Shown: positions 1 through 5,759, numbered from the stretch's first letter. The stretch: 5,759 nt of DNA from Clostridia bacterium (GCA_017457545.1 JAFTHF010000190.1:1-5759); one strand, 5' to 3'. Notes: generated from the sequence alone by a model not told the origin. Numbers and translations: made by a program.

Positions 1-639
1 GATGCAAGCGGTTGCGCAAGAGTTGACGTAGAAACTATTGTAAAAAGATATACTGAGGGAGGCTACACCTCCTTAGTCCTTACAAATCATTTTGGAGATT
101 TTACCTATGATTATCTTAGTGCCGAAAGCTGGGACGATATGATTGACAAGTATGTCGGCGCATACAACAAGCTTAAGGAATTTGCAGGCGAAAGGCTTAA
201 TATTCTTATGGGAATGGAGCTTCGCTTTAAGGGCAGCTCAAATGACTATCTTGTATTTGGCCCCGATGAAGAATTTTTGAAAAGCAATCCCTTTCTTTTC
301 AACATGAAGGTATGGGATTTCCATAAAATCTGTCAGGAAAAGGGATATCTTTTGATTCAGGCCCATCCCTTCCGAAACGGAATGACCGTGAATGCTCCTT
401 GGGATATTGACGGCATTGAGGTGTTTAACGGACATATGGGCCACGACTCCCGTAATGATATTGCTGAAATGTGGGCAAACAAATATCCACTTATAAGAAC
501 ATCAGGTACAGACTTCCACTATGTAGATGTGCCTACTAATGCAGGTATTGTAACAGAATATGAGATTACAAGCATGGCTCAGCTTATAGAAGCCCTTAAA
601 AACGGAACATATAAGCTTATAAAAAACGGCGAGTATTAA
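1..639 (+). CDS. PHP-domain metal-dependent phosphoesterase-like protein (5' partial)
   Basis: The reading frame is open from base 1 to the TAA at 637-639, giving 212 visible residues; the start is before the window, and the in-frame ATG at 139 (residue 47) is internal because conserved PHP sequence precedes it. Visible PHP-type metal-site motifs, in order, are TNHF (His30), GMELRF (Glu73), QAHPFR (His122), GIEVFNGH (Glu140, His145) and TSGTDFHY (Asp171 and His173, the family's C-terminal DxH). The first motif (HxH) is expected just upstream and is not visible. The PHP superfamily includes histidinol phosphatases, polymerase-associated exonuclease domains and small stand-alone phosphoesterases. 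The short length and lack of other domains suggest a small stand-alone cytoplasmic enzyme, but the substrate cannot be told from sequence. It is convergent with the minus-strand cluster and ends in a strong terminator. Family assignment is confident; the specific function is unknown. Confidence 0.85.
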   Translation, partial: DASGCARVDVETIVKRYTEGGYTSLVLTNHFGDFTYDYLSAESWDDMIDKYVGAYNKLKEFAGERLNILMGMELRFKGSSNDYLVFGPDEEFLKSNPFLFNMKVWDFHKICQEKGYLLIQAHPFRNGMTVNAPWDIDGIEVFNGHMGHDSRNDIAEMWANKYPLIRTSGTDFHYVDVPTNAGIVTEYEITSMAQLIEALKNGTYKLIKNGEY

Positions 640-679
640 AAAAAAATCACCGACACAGTGTCGGTGATTTTTATTTTTT
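638..679. terminator. Bidirectional intrinsic terminator between convergent units
   Basis: An 11-bp perfect inverted repeat (ATCACCGACAC at 646-656, its complement at 658-668) extends by A-T pairs to 642-672. In RNA it would probably fold as a 9-bp or longer stem with a five-base ACAGT loop. On the plus strand it is followed by T5-A-T6 (668-679); on the minus strand by nine T residues (complement of the A-run at 638-646). It can therefore end both the PHP-domain gene and the rsgA/spoVM transcript. The spoVM stop codon (673-671) lies inside the outer A-T part of the stem. Confidence 0.93.
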
Positions 680-745
680 AATCTTAAATATAGCTCTTAA
701 AATAGGTGAAAGCACCCTTGGAGACTTAACTACCACTATCTTCAT
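671..745 (-). CDS. spoVM: Stage V sporulation protein SpoVM (24-residue membrane peptide)
   Basis: ATG at 745-743 and TAA at 673-671 give a 24-residue peptide beginning MKIVVVKSPR and ending in IKK. Aligned without gaps to the 26-residue B. subtilis SpoVM as I recall it (MKFYTIKLPK...), Met1, Lys2, Lys7, Pro9, Leu12, Ile15, Arg17 and Ala18 are identical; Pro9 is known to matter for correct localisation. SpoVM is an amphipathic helix that recognises the positively curved forespore membrane, anchors the coat ATPase SpoIVA and is needed for coat and cortex formation. A TGAGGT Shine-Dalgarno sits 5 nt before the ATG. The gene follows rsgA by 54 bp on the same strand and runs into the terminator. 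spoVM also lies close to prpC-prkC-rsgA in B. subtilis, so position supports the call. In B. subtilis it depends on sigma-E; only a weak sigma-E-like match is visible here (about 781-809). Confidence 0.9.
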   Translation of the reverse strand: MKIVVVKSPRVLSPILRAIFKIKK

Positions 746-750
746 AATAC

Positions 751-756
751 ACCTCA
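751..756 (-). promoter_or_regulatory. Ribosome binding site of spoVM
   Basis: TGAGGT on the minus strand (756 to 751) lies 5 nt before the ATG at 745. It is the main sign that this very short frame is translated and that 745 is its start. Confidence 0.8.
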
Positions 757-799
757 TATAATGCCTTTACTACATAATATGATGTATTCTGATTGTTTG

Positions 800-1738
800 T
801 TACTTTTTCCACCTTGGCTTATTTTTGAGAATGTTAAAAAGTGCAACATAGCTTTCATGACGGCTTTTTGCAATTTCTCCTGTCTTTACACGGGCAATAA
901 TATTACAGCCCTCCTCCTTGGTGTGAGTGCATTTGGTATATCGGCACTTGCCCTCTACCTCTCCAAACTCACGGAAGGTATCCTTAAGCTCCTCAAGGGA
1001 GAAAAAGTCAAAGCGTTCAAAATCGAGAAGTGAAAAGCCGGGGGTATCTGCAAGATAACCCTTATAGCCCTCGCCGATAAGATTTTCAAGAGGGAAAAGC
1101 TCTGTTGTTCTTGTAGTGTTCTTTCCTCTCTCTATCTTATGGCTAAGGTCCCCTGTTTCAAGCTGAAGCTGAGGGAACAGTTTATTTATCATTGTACTCT
1201 TTCCTGCACCGGAAGCGCCGGAAAAAGCGCATACGGTGCTGTTTTTTTGTGCAACTGACTTAATATAATCAAGAACAGCATCACAGCCCTCATTAAGCTC
1301 TGAGGAGGTTACAATAGTCTTAAATCCACTCTTTGAGTATATTTCATATGCCTCAGCGGCAAAATCGGGGTCCAGATCTGACTTTGTAATCAGAATAACG
1401 GGCTCGATTTTGTTAAACTCGGCAATAGATATCATTTTATCTATTGTTTCATACACAGGGGCGGGCTTTTTGCAGGAAATTACTACAAAAATTATATCTA
1501 TATTTGCAAGAGGTGGGCGAATAAGAGAGCTTTTCCTTTCGTGAATCTTTTTTATAAAAAATTCACCGTGGTCATCAATCTCAACGTCTACTCTGTCTCC
1601 TGCCAAAAGAGTGATTTTTTCGTGCTTGAAGGAGCCCTTGGCACGAACATCAAACTCTCTTTTGCCCTCATATAATTCGTCGGTACGAATTGTAAAAAGT
1701 CCACCGACGCTTTTTGTTATAATGGCGGAAATTATCAT
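800..1738 (-). CDS. rsgA: Ribosome small-subunit-dependent GTPase RsgA (YloQ/CpgA/YjeQ family)
   Basis: A 312-residue circularly permuted GTPase that binds the maturing 30S subunit and hydrolyses GTP as a late assembly checkpoint in the cytoplasm. An OB-fold-type region fills about residues 1-70. The G motifs come in the permuted order: G4 TKSD (118-121), G1 P-loop GASGAGKST (174-182), the switch segment RGKNTTRTT (204-212) and G3 DTPGF (231-235). A C-terminal zinc site is formed by Cys265, Cys270, His272 and Cys278. Length is normal for the family. The frame extends 19 codons further to an ATG at 1795, but the start at 1738 is preferred: it has AGAGG 5 nt upstream, overlaps the prkC stop as ATGA, and begins directly with the OB domain. 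In B. subtilis the homologue CpgA is phosphorylated by PrkC, the product of the preceding gene. Neither rpe nor thiN follows; spoVM does. Confidence 0.96.
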   Translation of the reverse strand: MIISAIITKSVGGLFTIRTDELYEGKREFDVRAKGSFKHEKITLLAGDRVDVEIDDHGEFFIKKIHERKSSLIRPPLANIDIIFVVISCKKPAPVYETIDKMISIAEFNKIEPVILITKSDLDPDFAAEAYEIYSKSGFKTIVTSSELNEGCDAVLDYIKSVAQKNSTVCAFSGASGAGKSTMINKLFPQLQLETGDLSHKIERGKNTTRTTELFPLENLIGEGYKGYLADTPGFSLLDFERFDFFSLEELKDTFREFGEVEGKCRYTKCTHTKEEGCNIIARVKTGEIAKSRHESYVALFNILKNKPRWKK

Positions 1739-2685
1739 CTTTTCCTCTTTATTCCTAAAATTCTGCGAGTGTGAGAAACAAAATTTGAGATCCAATTACG
1801 GCTTGGCAAAACCTCAAACTTAATATCTCTGTCCTCCTGAAGCTGCATAACAAAATCAAGCATAATTTCAGCATCCTGAAATCTCTCGGAGGGCTTTTTA
1901 CTCATAGCGCAAAGAATTATCTGCTCAAGTCCAACGGGGATATCGGGATTGATTTCTCTTGGGGGAACAGGGTCATCATTTATCTGCTGAAGAACTACGG
2001 AAAGAGGTGTTTCGCCTGTAAAGGGAAGCTCACCTGTTGCAAGCTCATAAAGCATAGCGCCAAGAGAATAAATATCGCTTCGTGAATCTATTTTCTTTCC
2101 ACTTGCCTGCTCGGGGCTCATGTAGTATACAGTTCCTATTGCCTTGTCTGTAACTGTTACGGTTTCTGCGTTGGGAAGCTTGGCAATACCGAAGTCCATG
2201 ACCTTGATACGTCCGTTCTGAAGAACCATTACATTCTGAGGCTTAATATCTCTATGGATAATGCCGTTTCCGTGGGCAACGCAAAGCGCCCTCAAAATCT
2301 GCTTTGTATAGCAGATAACCTCATCAAAGGAAAGAGGTCCTCCCTTGCCCTTAAGGTAATTCTTAAGTGTAATGCCCTGAACGTATTCCATTACTATGTA
2401 CTTATCTCTGCCCTTTACGGAGACATCGTGAATAGCCACGATATTCTTATGCTTAAGCATAGATTCTGCCTTGGACTCGTTTTTAAAGCGCTTTACCATT
2501 ATTTCATCACTTGCAACGTCTACCTTAAGCATCTTTATTGCAACTCTGTTATTGTTGATAGAGCTATCACGAGCACCGAAAACAACTGCCATTCCACCAA
2601 CGCCGATAAGCTCGTCGATAAAGTATCTGTCGTCTAAAACCGTACCTACATATTTCTTGTAGACATCGTATTTTTCTCGTTCCAT
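1735..2685 (-). CDS. prkC: PrkC-type Ser/Thr protein kinase lacking membrane segment and PASTA repeats
   Basis: A 316-residue Hanks-type kinase with an apparently complete catalytic domain: glycine loop GVGGMAVVF (28-36), ATP-binding Lys51 in VAIKML, helix-C Glu70, hinge MEYVQG (99-104), catalytic loop HRDIKPQN (144-151, Asp146), DFG (164-166), a threonine-rich activation loop (Thr175, 177, 179), GTVYYMSPEQ (184-193) and the D-IYSLG motif (Asp204). The domain ends near residue 285. PrkC/PknB homologues usually continue with a transmembrane helix and several extracellular PASTA repeats that sense muropeptides or lipid II, giving about 600 or more residues. Here only about 30 residues follow, ending in a basic tail (RRILGIKRKR), and the stop overlaps the rsgA start as ATGA, leaving no room for the missing part. 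The start at 2685 has a strong AAGGAGGT 5 nt upstream. It pairs with PrpC, encoded 11 nt upstream. Kinase assignment is certain; activity and sensing mode are inferred. Confidence 0.95.
   Translation of the reverse strand: MEREKYDVYKKYVGTVLDDRYFIDELIGVGGMAVVFGARDSSINNNRVAIKMLKVDVASDEIMVKRFKNESKAESMLKHKNIVAIHDVSVKGRDKYIVMEYVQGITLKNYLKGKGGPLSFDEVICYTKQILRALCVAHGNGIIHRDIKPQNVMVLQNGRIKVMDFGIAKLPNAETVTVTDKAIGTVYYMSPEQASGKKIDSRSDIYSLGAMLYELATGELPFTGETPLSVVLQQINDDPVPPREINPDIPVGLEQIILCAMSKKPSERFQDAEIMLDFVMQLQEDRDIKFEVLPSRNWISNFVSHTRRILGIKRKR
1744..1748 (-). promoter_or_regulatory. Ribosome binding site of rsgA, inside prkC
   Basis: AGAGG (1748 to 1744), 5 nt before the ATG at 1738, lies within the last codons of prkC. 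It fixes the rsgA start at 1738 rather than the upstream in-frame ATG at 1795, and suggests coupled translation with prkC. Confidence 0.75.
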
Positions 2686-2690
2686 ACCTT

Positions 2691-2698
2691 ACCTCCTT
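2691..2698 (-). promoter_or_regulatory. Ribosome binding site of prkC, overlapping the prpC stop
   Basis: AAGGAGGT (2698 to 2691), 5 nt before the prkC ATG at 2685, is nearly a perfect complement of the 16S 3' end. The prpC stop TAA (2699-2697) overlaps its first two bases, so a terminating ribosome sits on the next initiation site. Confidence 0.85.
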
Positions 2699-3467
2699 AA
2701 AGCTTGATAAGTGCTGCGGTAATATTGTCCGCACCACCGTTTGAGTTTGCGGTATCAATAAGCTTTCGTACTCTTAAGCCTAAGGTAAGCTGATCCATAT
2801 TCTTGCTGTCTGCAGTAACGATTTCACGAATAGTTTCATTATCCACAAAGTTTGTAAGACCGTCTGTGCAAAGAAGGATAAATACCCCCTCGGACACTCC
2901 TTCTCTGAAATATTCGGGAGTTACGCTGTCCTCTGTGCCGACTGCCCTTGTAATAACGTTTTTATTTGGAAATGTTTCAGCTTCCTTTTCTGTAATCTGA
3001 CCCATATCAAGAAGATACTGCACATAGGAGTGGTCCTTTGTTATCTGCTTAATCTTATTACCCTTTATAAGATACATACGGCTGTCTCCCACATTTACGC
3101 AGAAAACGTTATGGTCAATTACAAGAACTGCCACAAGTGTTGTACCCATGCCCTTCAAGGATGAATGAGATTTTGCATAGGAATATACGGCGTCATTTGC
3201 TCTTTCAACGCTGATAATAAGGTTATCTCTTATATCAGAGGCATGAAGATTCTTATCCTTCTTGCCTACAAAGGGGGCAAGAAATTCCTCCATGCTTCTT
3301 GTAAAAGCCTCCGATGCAATCTTAGATGCCTCAGCGCCACCCTTAGCGCCACCCATGCCGTCACATACTACGCAGAGGGCGGTTTTATCTGAAAATGTCT
3401 TAAGGACAAATGAATCCTGATTGACATTTCTTTTCATTCCTATATCGCTGTTTGCTGAACAAATCAT
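2697..3467 (-). CDS. prpC: PP2C-family Ser/Thr protein phosphatase (PrpC/Stp1)
   Basis: A 256-residue PPM/PP2C metal-dependent phosphatase that removes phosphate from phospho-Ser/Thr proteins, including the partner kinase PrkC and its substrates, in the cytoplasm. All family motifs are visible: the N-terminal SDIGMKRNVNQDSF (Arg13, Asn14, Asp18), the metal-binding DGMGG (36-40, Asp36), GMGTTL (106-111), NVGDSR (125-130), ITRAVG (172-177), LLCTDGLTN (Asp202) and the C-terminal GGADNITAAL (Asp247, Asn248). Length and motif spacing are typical of Firmicute PrpC, and no transmembrane segment or extra domain is present. The ATG at 3467 overlaps the rlmN stop (ATGA) and has AAGGAG 5 nt upstream, so translation is probably coupled. 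The adjacent kinase gene begins 11 nt after its stop, the usual phosphatase-kinase pairing. Confidence 0.97.
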   Translation of the reverse strand: MICSANSDIGMKRNVNQDSFVLKTFSDKTALCVVCDGMGGAKGGAEASKIASEAFTRSMEEFLAPFVGKKDKNLHASDIRDNLIISVERANDAVYSYAKSHSSLKGMGTTLVAVLVIDHNVFCVNVGDSRMYLIKGNKIKQITKDHSYVQYLLDMGQITEKEAETFPNKNVITRAVGTEDSVTPEYFREGVSEGVFILLCTDGLTNFVDNETIREIVTADSKNMDQLTLGLRVRKLIDTANSNGGADNITAALIKL

Positions 3468-4495
3468 ACTGACTCCTTTTGCGATTGTCTTCTCAGCTGA
3501 CCGCAGGAGGCATTAATATCAGAGCCTAATCTGCGTCTTACCGTGGCATTTACACCAAGGGACAAAAGCTTGTTTTTGAAATTATTTACGTTTCTTGAGG
3601 TGGCAAGTCCTGTTTCCTTAACCTCATTAAGAGGGATAAGGTTAACATGGATATTTGAGTGCATATATTTCTTTAATACGGAGGCAAGCTTAATTGCGCC
3701 CTCCTCTGTATCGTTTTTACCTGAAATAAGAGTATATTCGAAGGAAATTCTTCTGCCTGTTATCTCGTAATATCTGTGACAGGCTGTAAGAAGCTCCTCT
3801 ATGCCGTATTTATTGTTGACAGGCATAATAGATGAGCGAACATCGTTGTCATATGCGTGTAAGGATATTGAAAGAGTTATGGGCAGATTTTCCTTTGCCA
3901 GCCTATCAATACCGTTTACAAGTCCACAGGTGGACACGGAGATATGGCGAAGTCCGATGTTTAATGAATCCGGTGAGCTTACAAGACGTAAAAACTTAAC
4001 TGTGTTATCGTAGTTATCAAGAGGCTCACCTATTCCCATCATAACCACGTTTGATATTCTTTCTCCTGTGTCCTTTTCTGCAGCTATAATCTGTCCAAGC
4101 ATCTCGGAGGGAGTAAGGTCTCTTACTCTGCCAAGAATAGTTGAGGCGCAGAATTTACAGCCCATTCTACAGCCAACCTGAGAGGAAATACAAAGAGTAT
4201 TACCGTGCTCATACTTCATAAACACAGATTCTATACATTCACCGTCAATAAGCTTAAAAAGGTATTTCTTTGTGCCATCAAGCTTGGATTCCAGCTTAAG
4301 CTCCACGGTTGGTAAGCGAAATTCGCATACGTTAGCTAATTTTTCTGTTAATTTCTTGGGGATATTACGCATTTCATCTCCCCACATACCCTTGGTAATC
4401 CAGCCGTAAATCTGCTTGGCACGGTATTTCGGCTCTCCAAGCTCTGAAATAAGAGCTTCAACCTCGGGCAAGGTCAAGGATAAAATATCTATCAT
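3464..4495 (-). CDS. rlmN: Dual-specificity 23S rRNA/tRNA adenine-C2 methyltransferase RlmN (radical SAM)
   Basis: A 343-residue radical SAM enzyme that makes 2-methyladenosine at A2503 (E. coli numbering) of 23S rRNA and, in characterised homologues, at A37 of some tRNAs. The radical SAM cluster motif CxxxCxxC is at Cys109, Cys113 and Cys116 (VGCRMGCKFCAS). A GEP motif lies at 156-158, and Cys331 in INASCGQL is the counterpart of the methyl-carrying cysteine (E. coli Cys355). Glu89 in ECIESVF matches the conserved glutamate before the core domain. Length is typical. The absence of an obvious Cfr-like divergence and the standard genomic setting favour RlmN over the resistance methyltransferase Cfr. 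The start at 4495 overlaps the rsmB stop as TAATG and has AGGAGGG 7 nt upstream; the stop overlaps the prpC start. Confidence 0.97.
   Translation of the reverse strand: MIDILSLTLPEVEALISELGEPKYRAKQIYGWITKGMWGDEMRNIPKKLTEKLANVCEFRLPTVELKLESKLDGTKKYLFKLIDGECIESVFMKYEHGNTLCISSQVGCRMGCKFCASTILGRVRDLTPSEMLGQIIAAEKDTGERISNVVMMGIGEPLDNYDNTVKFLRLVSSPDSLNIGLRHISVSTCGLVNGIDRLAKENLPITLSISLHAYDNDVRSSIMPVNNKYGIEELLTACHRYYEITGRRISFEYTLISGKNDTEEGAIKLASVLKKYMHSNIHVNLIPLNEVKETGLATSRNVNNFKNKLLSLGVNATVRRRLGSDINASCGQLRRQSQKESV
3473..3478 (-). promoter_or_regulatory. Ribosome binding site of prpC, inside rlmN
   Basis: AAGGAG (3478 to 3473) lies 5 nt before the prpC ATG at 3467 and is made of the last sense codons of rlmN, consistent with coupled translation across the ATGA overlap. 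Confidence 0.75.
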
Positions 4496-5759
4496 TATTT
4501 TACCCTCCTAAGCTTAGCAACGAAAAATCCGTCGCTGCCTGTAATATGCTCAAAAAATGTGTACATTCCCTTTTCAGAGTGTATGTCGCCAAGAGAAAAA
4601 TCCACTGGCTCAAAGCCCTCATTTTCTGTAAGGAAACGGTTTACCACATTTTCGTTTACATCAATATTAAGTGTGCAGGTGGAGTACATAAGCTCTCCTC
4701 CCACCCTTACATACCTTGCACAGTTTGACAAAATTGCGTACTGTACAGAGGGTAAATTAGACACAGAGTCCTCTTTTTTGTACTTTATATCAGGCTTTTT
4801 AGATATAACGCCAAGGCCTGAGCAGGGTACATCGCAAAGCACTCTGTCAAAGGAGCTATCAAGCTCCTGCTTATATTCCTTGCCGTTTTGCTCCCTTACG
4901 CTTATTATATCAATCCCAAGCTTTTTTGCTCCGTTTGAAATAAGAGAAAGCTTATTTTTATGAAGGTCACAGGCAAGTATTTCGCCCTCGTTCTCCATAT
5001 CCATGGCAACGGAAAAGGTCTTGCCTCCTGGGCAAGCGCAAGCATCAAGAATTTTTTCTCCCGGCTTAGCATTAAGAAGCTTAGCAGCGCTACGTGACGC
5101 AATATCCTGTACAAACACATATCCACCGTCTATAAGATCAGAAAGCTCGGAAACAGGGGCATTTACGCATATTACATCACTAACAAGGTCTGATACGGTA
5201 TATTCGATTTTTCTCTTTTCAAGGGTATCCTTAATAAGCTCTGTGGAGCCTTTAAGAGTATTTACCCTTAATGAAATGCCCTTGTGAGATGCGCTTGTAT
5301 TTACAATCAGCTCAGCCACGCTGTCTCCATAGGAGTGTCTGAAGATATCAATAATATAGGTAGGAGTAGATGAAATTACGGAGAGTGCCTCCCATTTATC
5401 TTTTGGATATTCCACAGCCCCATTGCTTCTTATAAAGGAACGGAGAATTGCGTTTACATATCCCTTTGAGCGGGTGGGGCAAAGATTAACTGTTTCCGAC
5501 ACTGCGGAATACTCGGGAATCTTGTCCATAAACATAAGCTGATACAGGCCCAGTCTTAAGGCGTTTTTTGTTTCAATATCAAGCTTATCTATGCTTATAG
5601 AGGAGTACTGTGCGATTACATAATCAAGAGTCATAAGCTTTTCTGTAACGCCCATATAAAGCGCAGTATAAAGAGCTGCGTTTTTCTTTGTCATATTCGA
5701 TCTTGATATTACTGTATTGATTTCCAGATTGGAAAAGCTCTGTAATGCGTCTGCACGCA
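4495..5759 (-). CDS. rsmB: 16S rRNA m5C methyltransferase RsmB/Sun (5' end outside window)
   Basis: The frame is open from the right edge to the TAA at 4497-4495: 420 complete codons are visible. RsmB makes 5-methylcytidine at C967 (E. coli numbering) of 16S rRNA using SAM. The N-terminal part is a NusB-like RNA-binding domain and the C-terminal part a Rossmann methyltransferase. Visible motifs: the SAM-binding DACACPGGKT (about 5046-5017), ACDLH, DVPCSG with the conserved cysteine at 4824-4822, and YSTCTL with the catalytic-type cysteine at 4677-4675. An ATG occurs at 5694, but 21 further in-frame codons upstream read like the expected start of the NusB-like domain (SFSNLEIN... before the TALYMGVTEK segment), so that ATG is internal and the true start lies beyond the window. 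First visible gene of the operon; fmt and def are common upstream neighbours in Firmicutes. Confidence 0.95.
   Translation of the reverse strand, partial: RADALQSFSNLEINTVISRSNMTKKNAALYTALYMGVTEKLMTLDYVIAQYSSISIDKLDIETKNALRLGLYQLMFMDKIPEYSAVSETVNLCPTRSKGYVNAILRSFIRSNGAVEYPKDKWEALSVISSTPTYIIDIFRHSYGDSVAELIVNTSASHKGISLRVNTLKGSTELIKDTLEKRKIEYTVSDLVSDVICVNAPVSELSDLIDGGYVFVQDIASRSAAKLLNAKPGEKILDACACPGGKTFSVAMDMENEGEILACDLHKNKLSLISNGAKKLGIDIISVREQNGKEYKQELDSSFDRVLCDVPCSGLGVISKKPDIKYKKEDSVSNLPSVQYAILSNCARYVRVGGELMYSTCTLNIDVNENVVNRFLTENEGFEPVDFSLGDIHSEKGMYTFFEHITGSDGFFVAKLRRVK
4503..4509 (-). promoter_or_regulatory. Ribosome binding site of rlmN, inside rsmB
   Basis: AGGAGGG (4509 to 4503) lies 7 nt before the rlmN ATG at 4495, within the last codons of rsmB. 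It supports the TAATG overlap start. Confidence 0.8.

Noticed and set aside
758..779. Second sigma-E-like pair for spoVM: TCATATT with CATTATAT downstream on the minus strand
   Set aside because: The -35-like block fits well, but the spacer is only 12 nt and transcription would start inside the Shine-Dalgarno, so the mRNA would lack its ribosome binding site.
761..1033. 90-codon plus-strand frame with hydrophobic stretches
   Set aside because: Largely antisense to the conserved 3' end of rsgA, no convincing Shine-Dalgarno, no family resemblance; it is a shadow frame.
1739..1795. 19-residue N-terminal extension of RsgA from an upstream ATG
   Set aside because: It overlaps the prkC 3' end, lacks family similarity, and the ATG at 1738 has a better ribosome binding site and an ATGA junction.
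2254..2637. 127-codon plus-strand frame
   Set aside because: Antisense to the kinase catalytic domain, whose motifs are intact on the minus strand; no independent coding evidence.
2567..2758. 63-codon minus-strand frame spanning the prpC/prkC junction
   Set aside because: Out of frame with both real genes and arising from their coding sequence; arginine-rich nonsense composition.
3464..4495. Cfr-type antibiotic resistance methyltransferase instead of RlmN
   Set aside because: Housekeeping operon context between rsmB and prpC and RlmN-like motif sequences point to RlmN.
4559..4963. 134-codon plus-strand frame
   Set aside because: Antisense to the RsmB methyltransferase domain, which carries all catalytic motifs on the other strand.

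Overview
The window looks like core chromosomal DNA of a low-to-moderate GC Firmicute, most likely an endospore-forming member of the Clostridia. The reasons are the gene order rsmB-rlmN-prpC-prkC-rsgA, strong AGGAGG-type ribosome binding sites before every gene whose start is visible, tightly overlapping genes, and a 24-codon gene encoding a very good match to the sporulation peptide SpoVM. No rRNA, tRNA, CRISPR array, insertion sequence or prophage signature was seen, and base and codon use look even throughout.

Layout. Positions 1-639 (+) carry the 3' part of a PHP-domain (metal-dependent phosphoesterase-type) protein whose start lies before the window. At about 638-679 a near-perfect inverted repeat with T-tracts on both sides acts as a shared terminator for two convergent transcription units. 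Everything else is on the minus strand and, in transcription order from right to left, reads: rsmB (5' end cut off by the right edge; the ATG at 5694 is internal), rlmN, prpC, prkC, rsgA, a 54-bp gap, then spoVM, which runs into the terminator. There is no gene-free stretch longer than 300 bases.

How the genes fit together. RsmB and RlmN are rRNA methyltransferases (16S m5C and 23S m2A respectively), RsgA is a GTPase that checks late 30S assembly, and PrpC/PrkC are a PP2C phosphatase and Hanks-type Ser/Thr kinase pair. In Bacillus subtilis the RsgA homologue CpgA is a known PrkC substrate, so the block couples ribosome maturation to reversible Ser/Thr phosphorylation. The junctions are very tight (TAATG, ATGA, an 11-nt gap with the stop codon next to the Shine-Dalgarno, ATGA), which suggests one polycistronic, translationally coupled unit.

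Most notable points: (1) the tiny spoVM gene, easily missed because of its size; (2) a PrkC that stops right after the kinase domain with no transmembrane segment and no PASTA repeats, ending in a basic, amphipathic-looking tail; (3) absence of the rpe and thiN genes that follow rsgA in B. subtilis, so that spoVM comes directly after rsgA on the same strand. I see no evidence of a wholly new system; the kinase architecture is the most unusual element.
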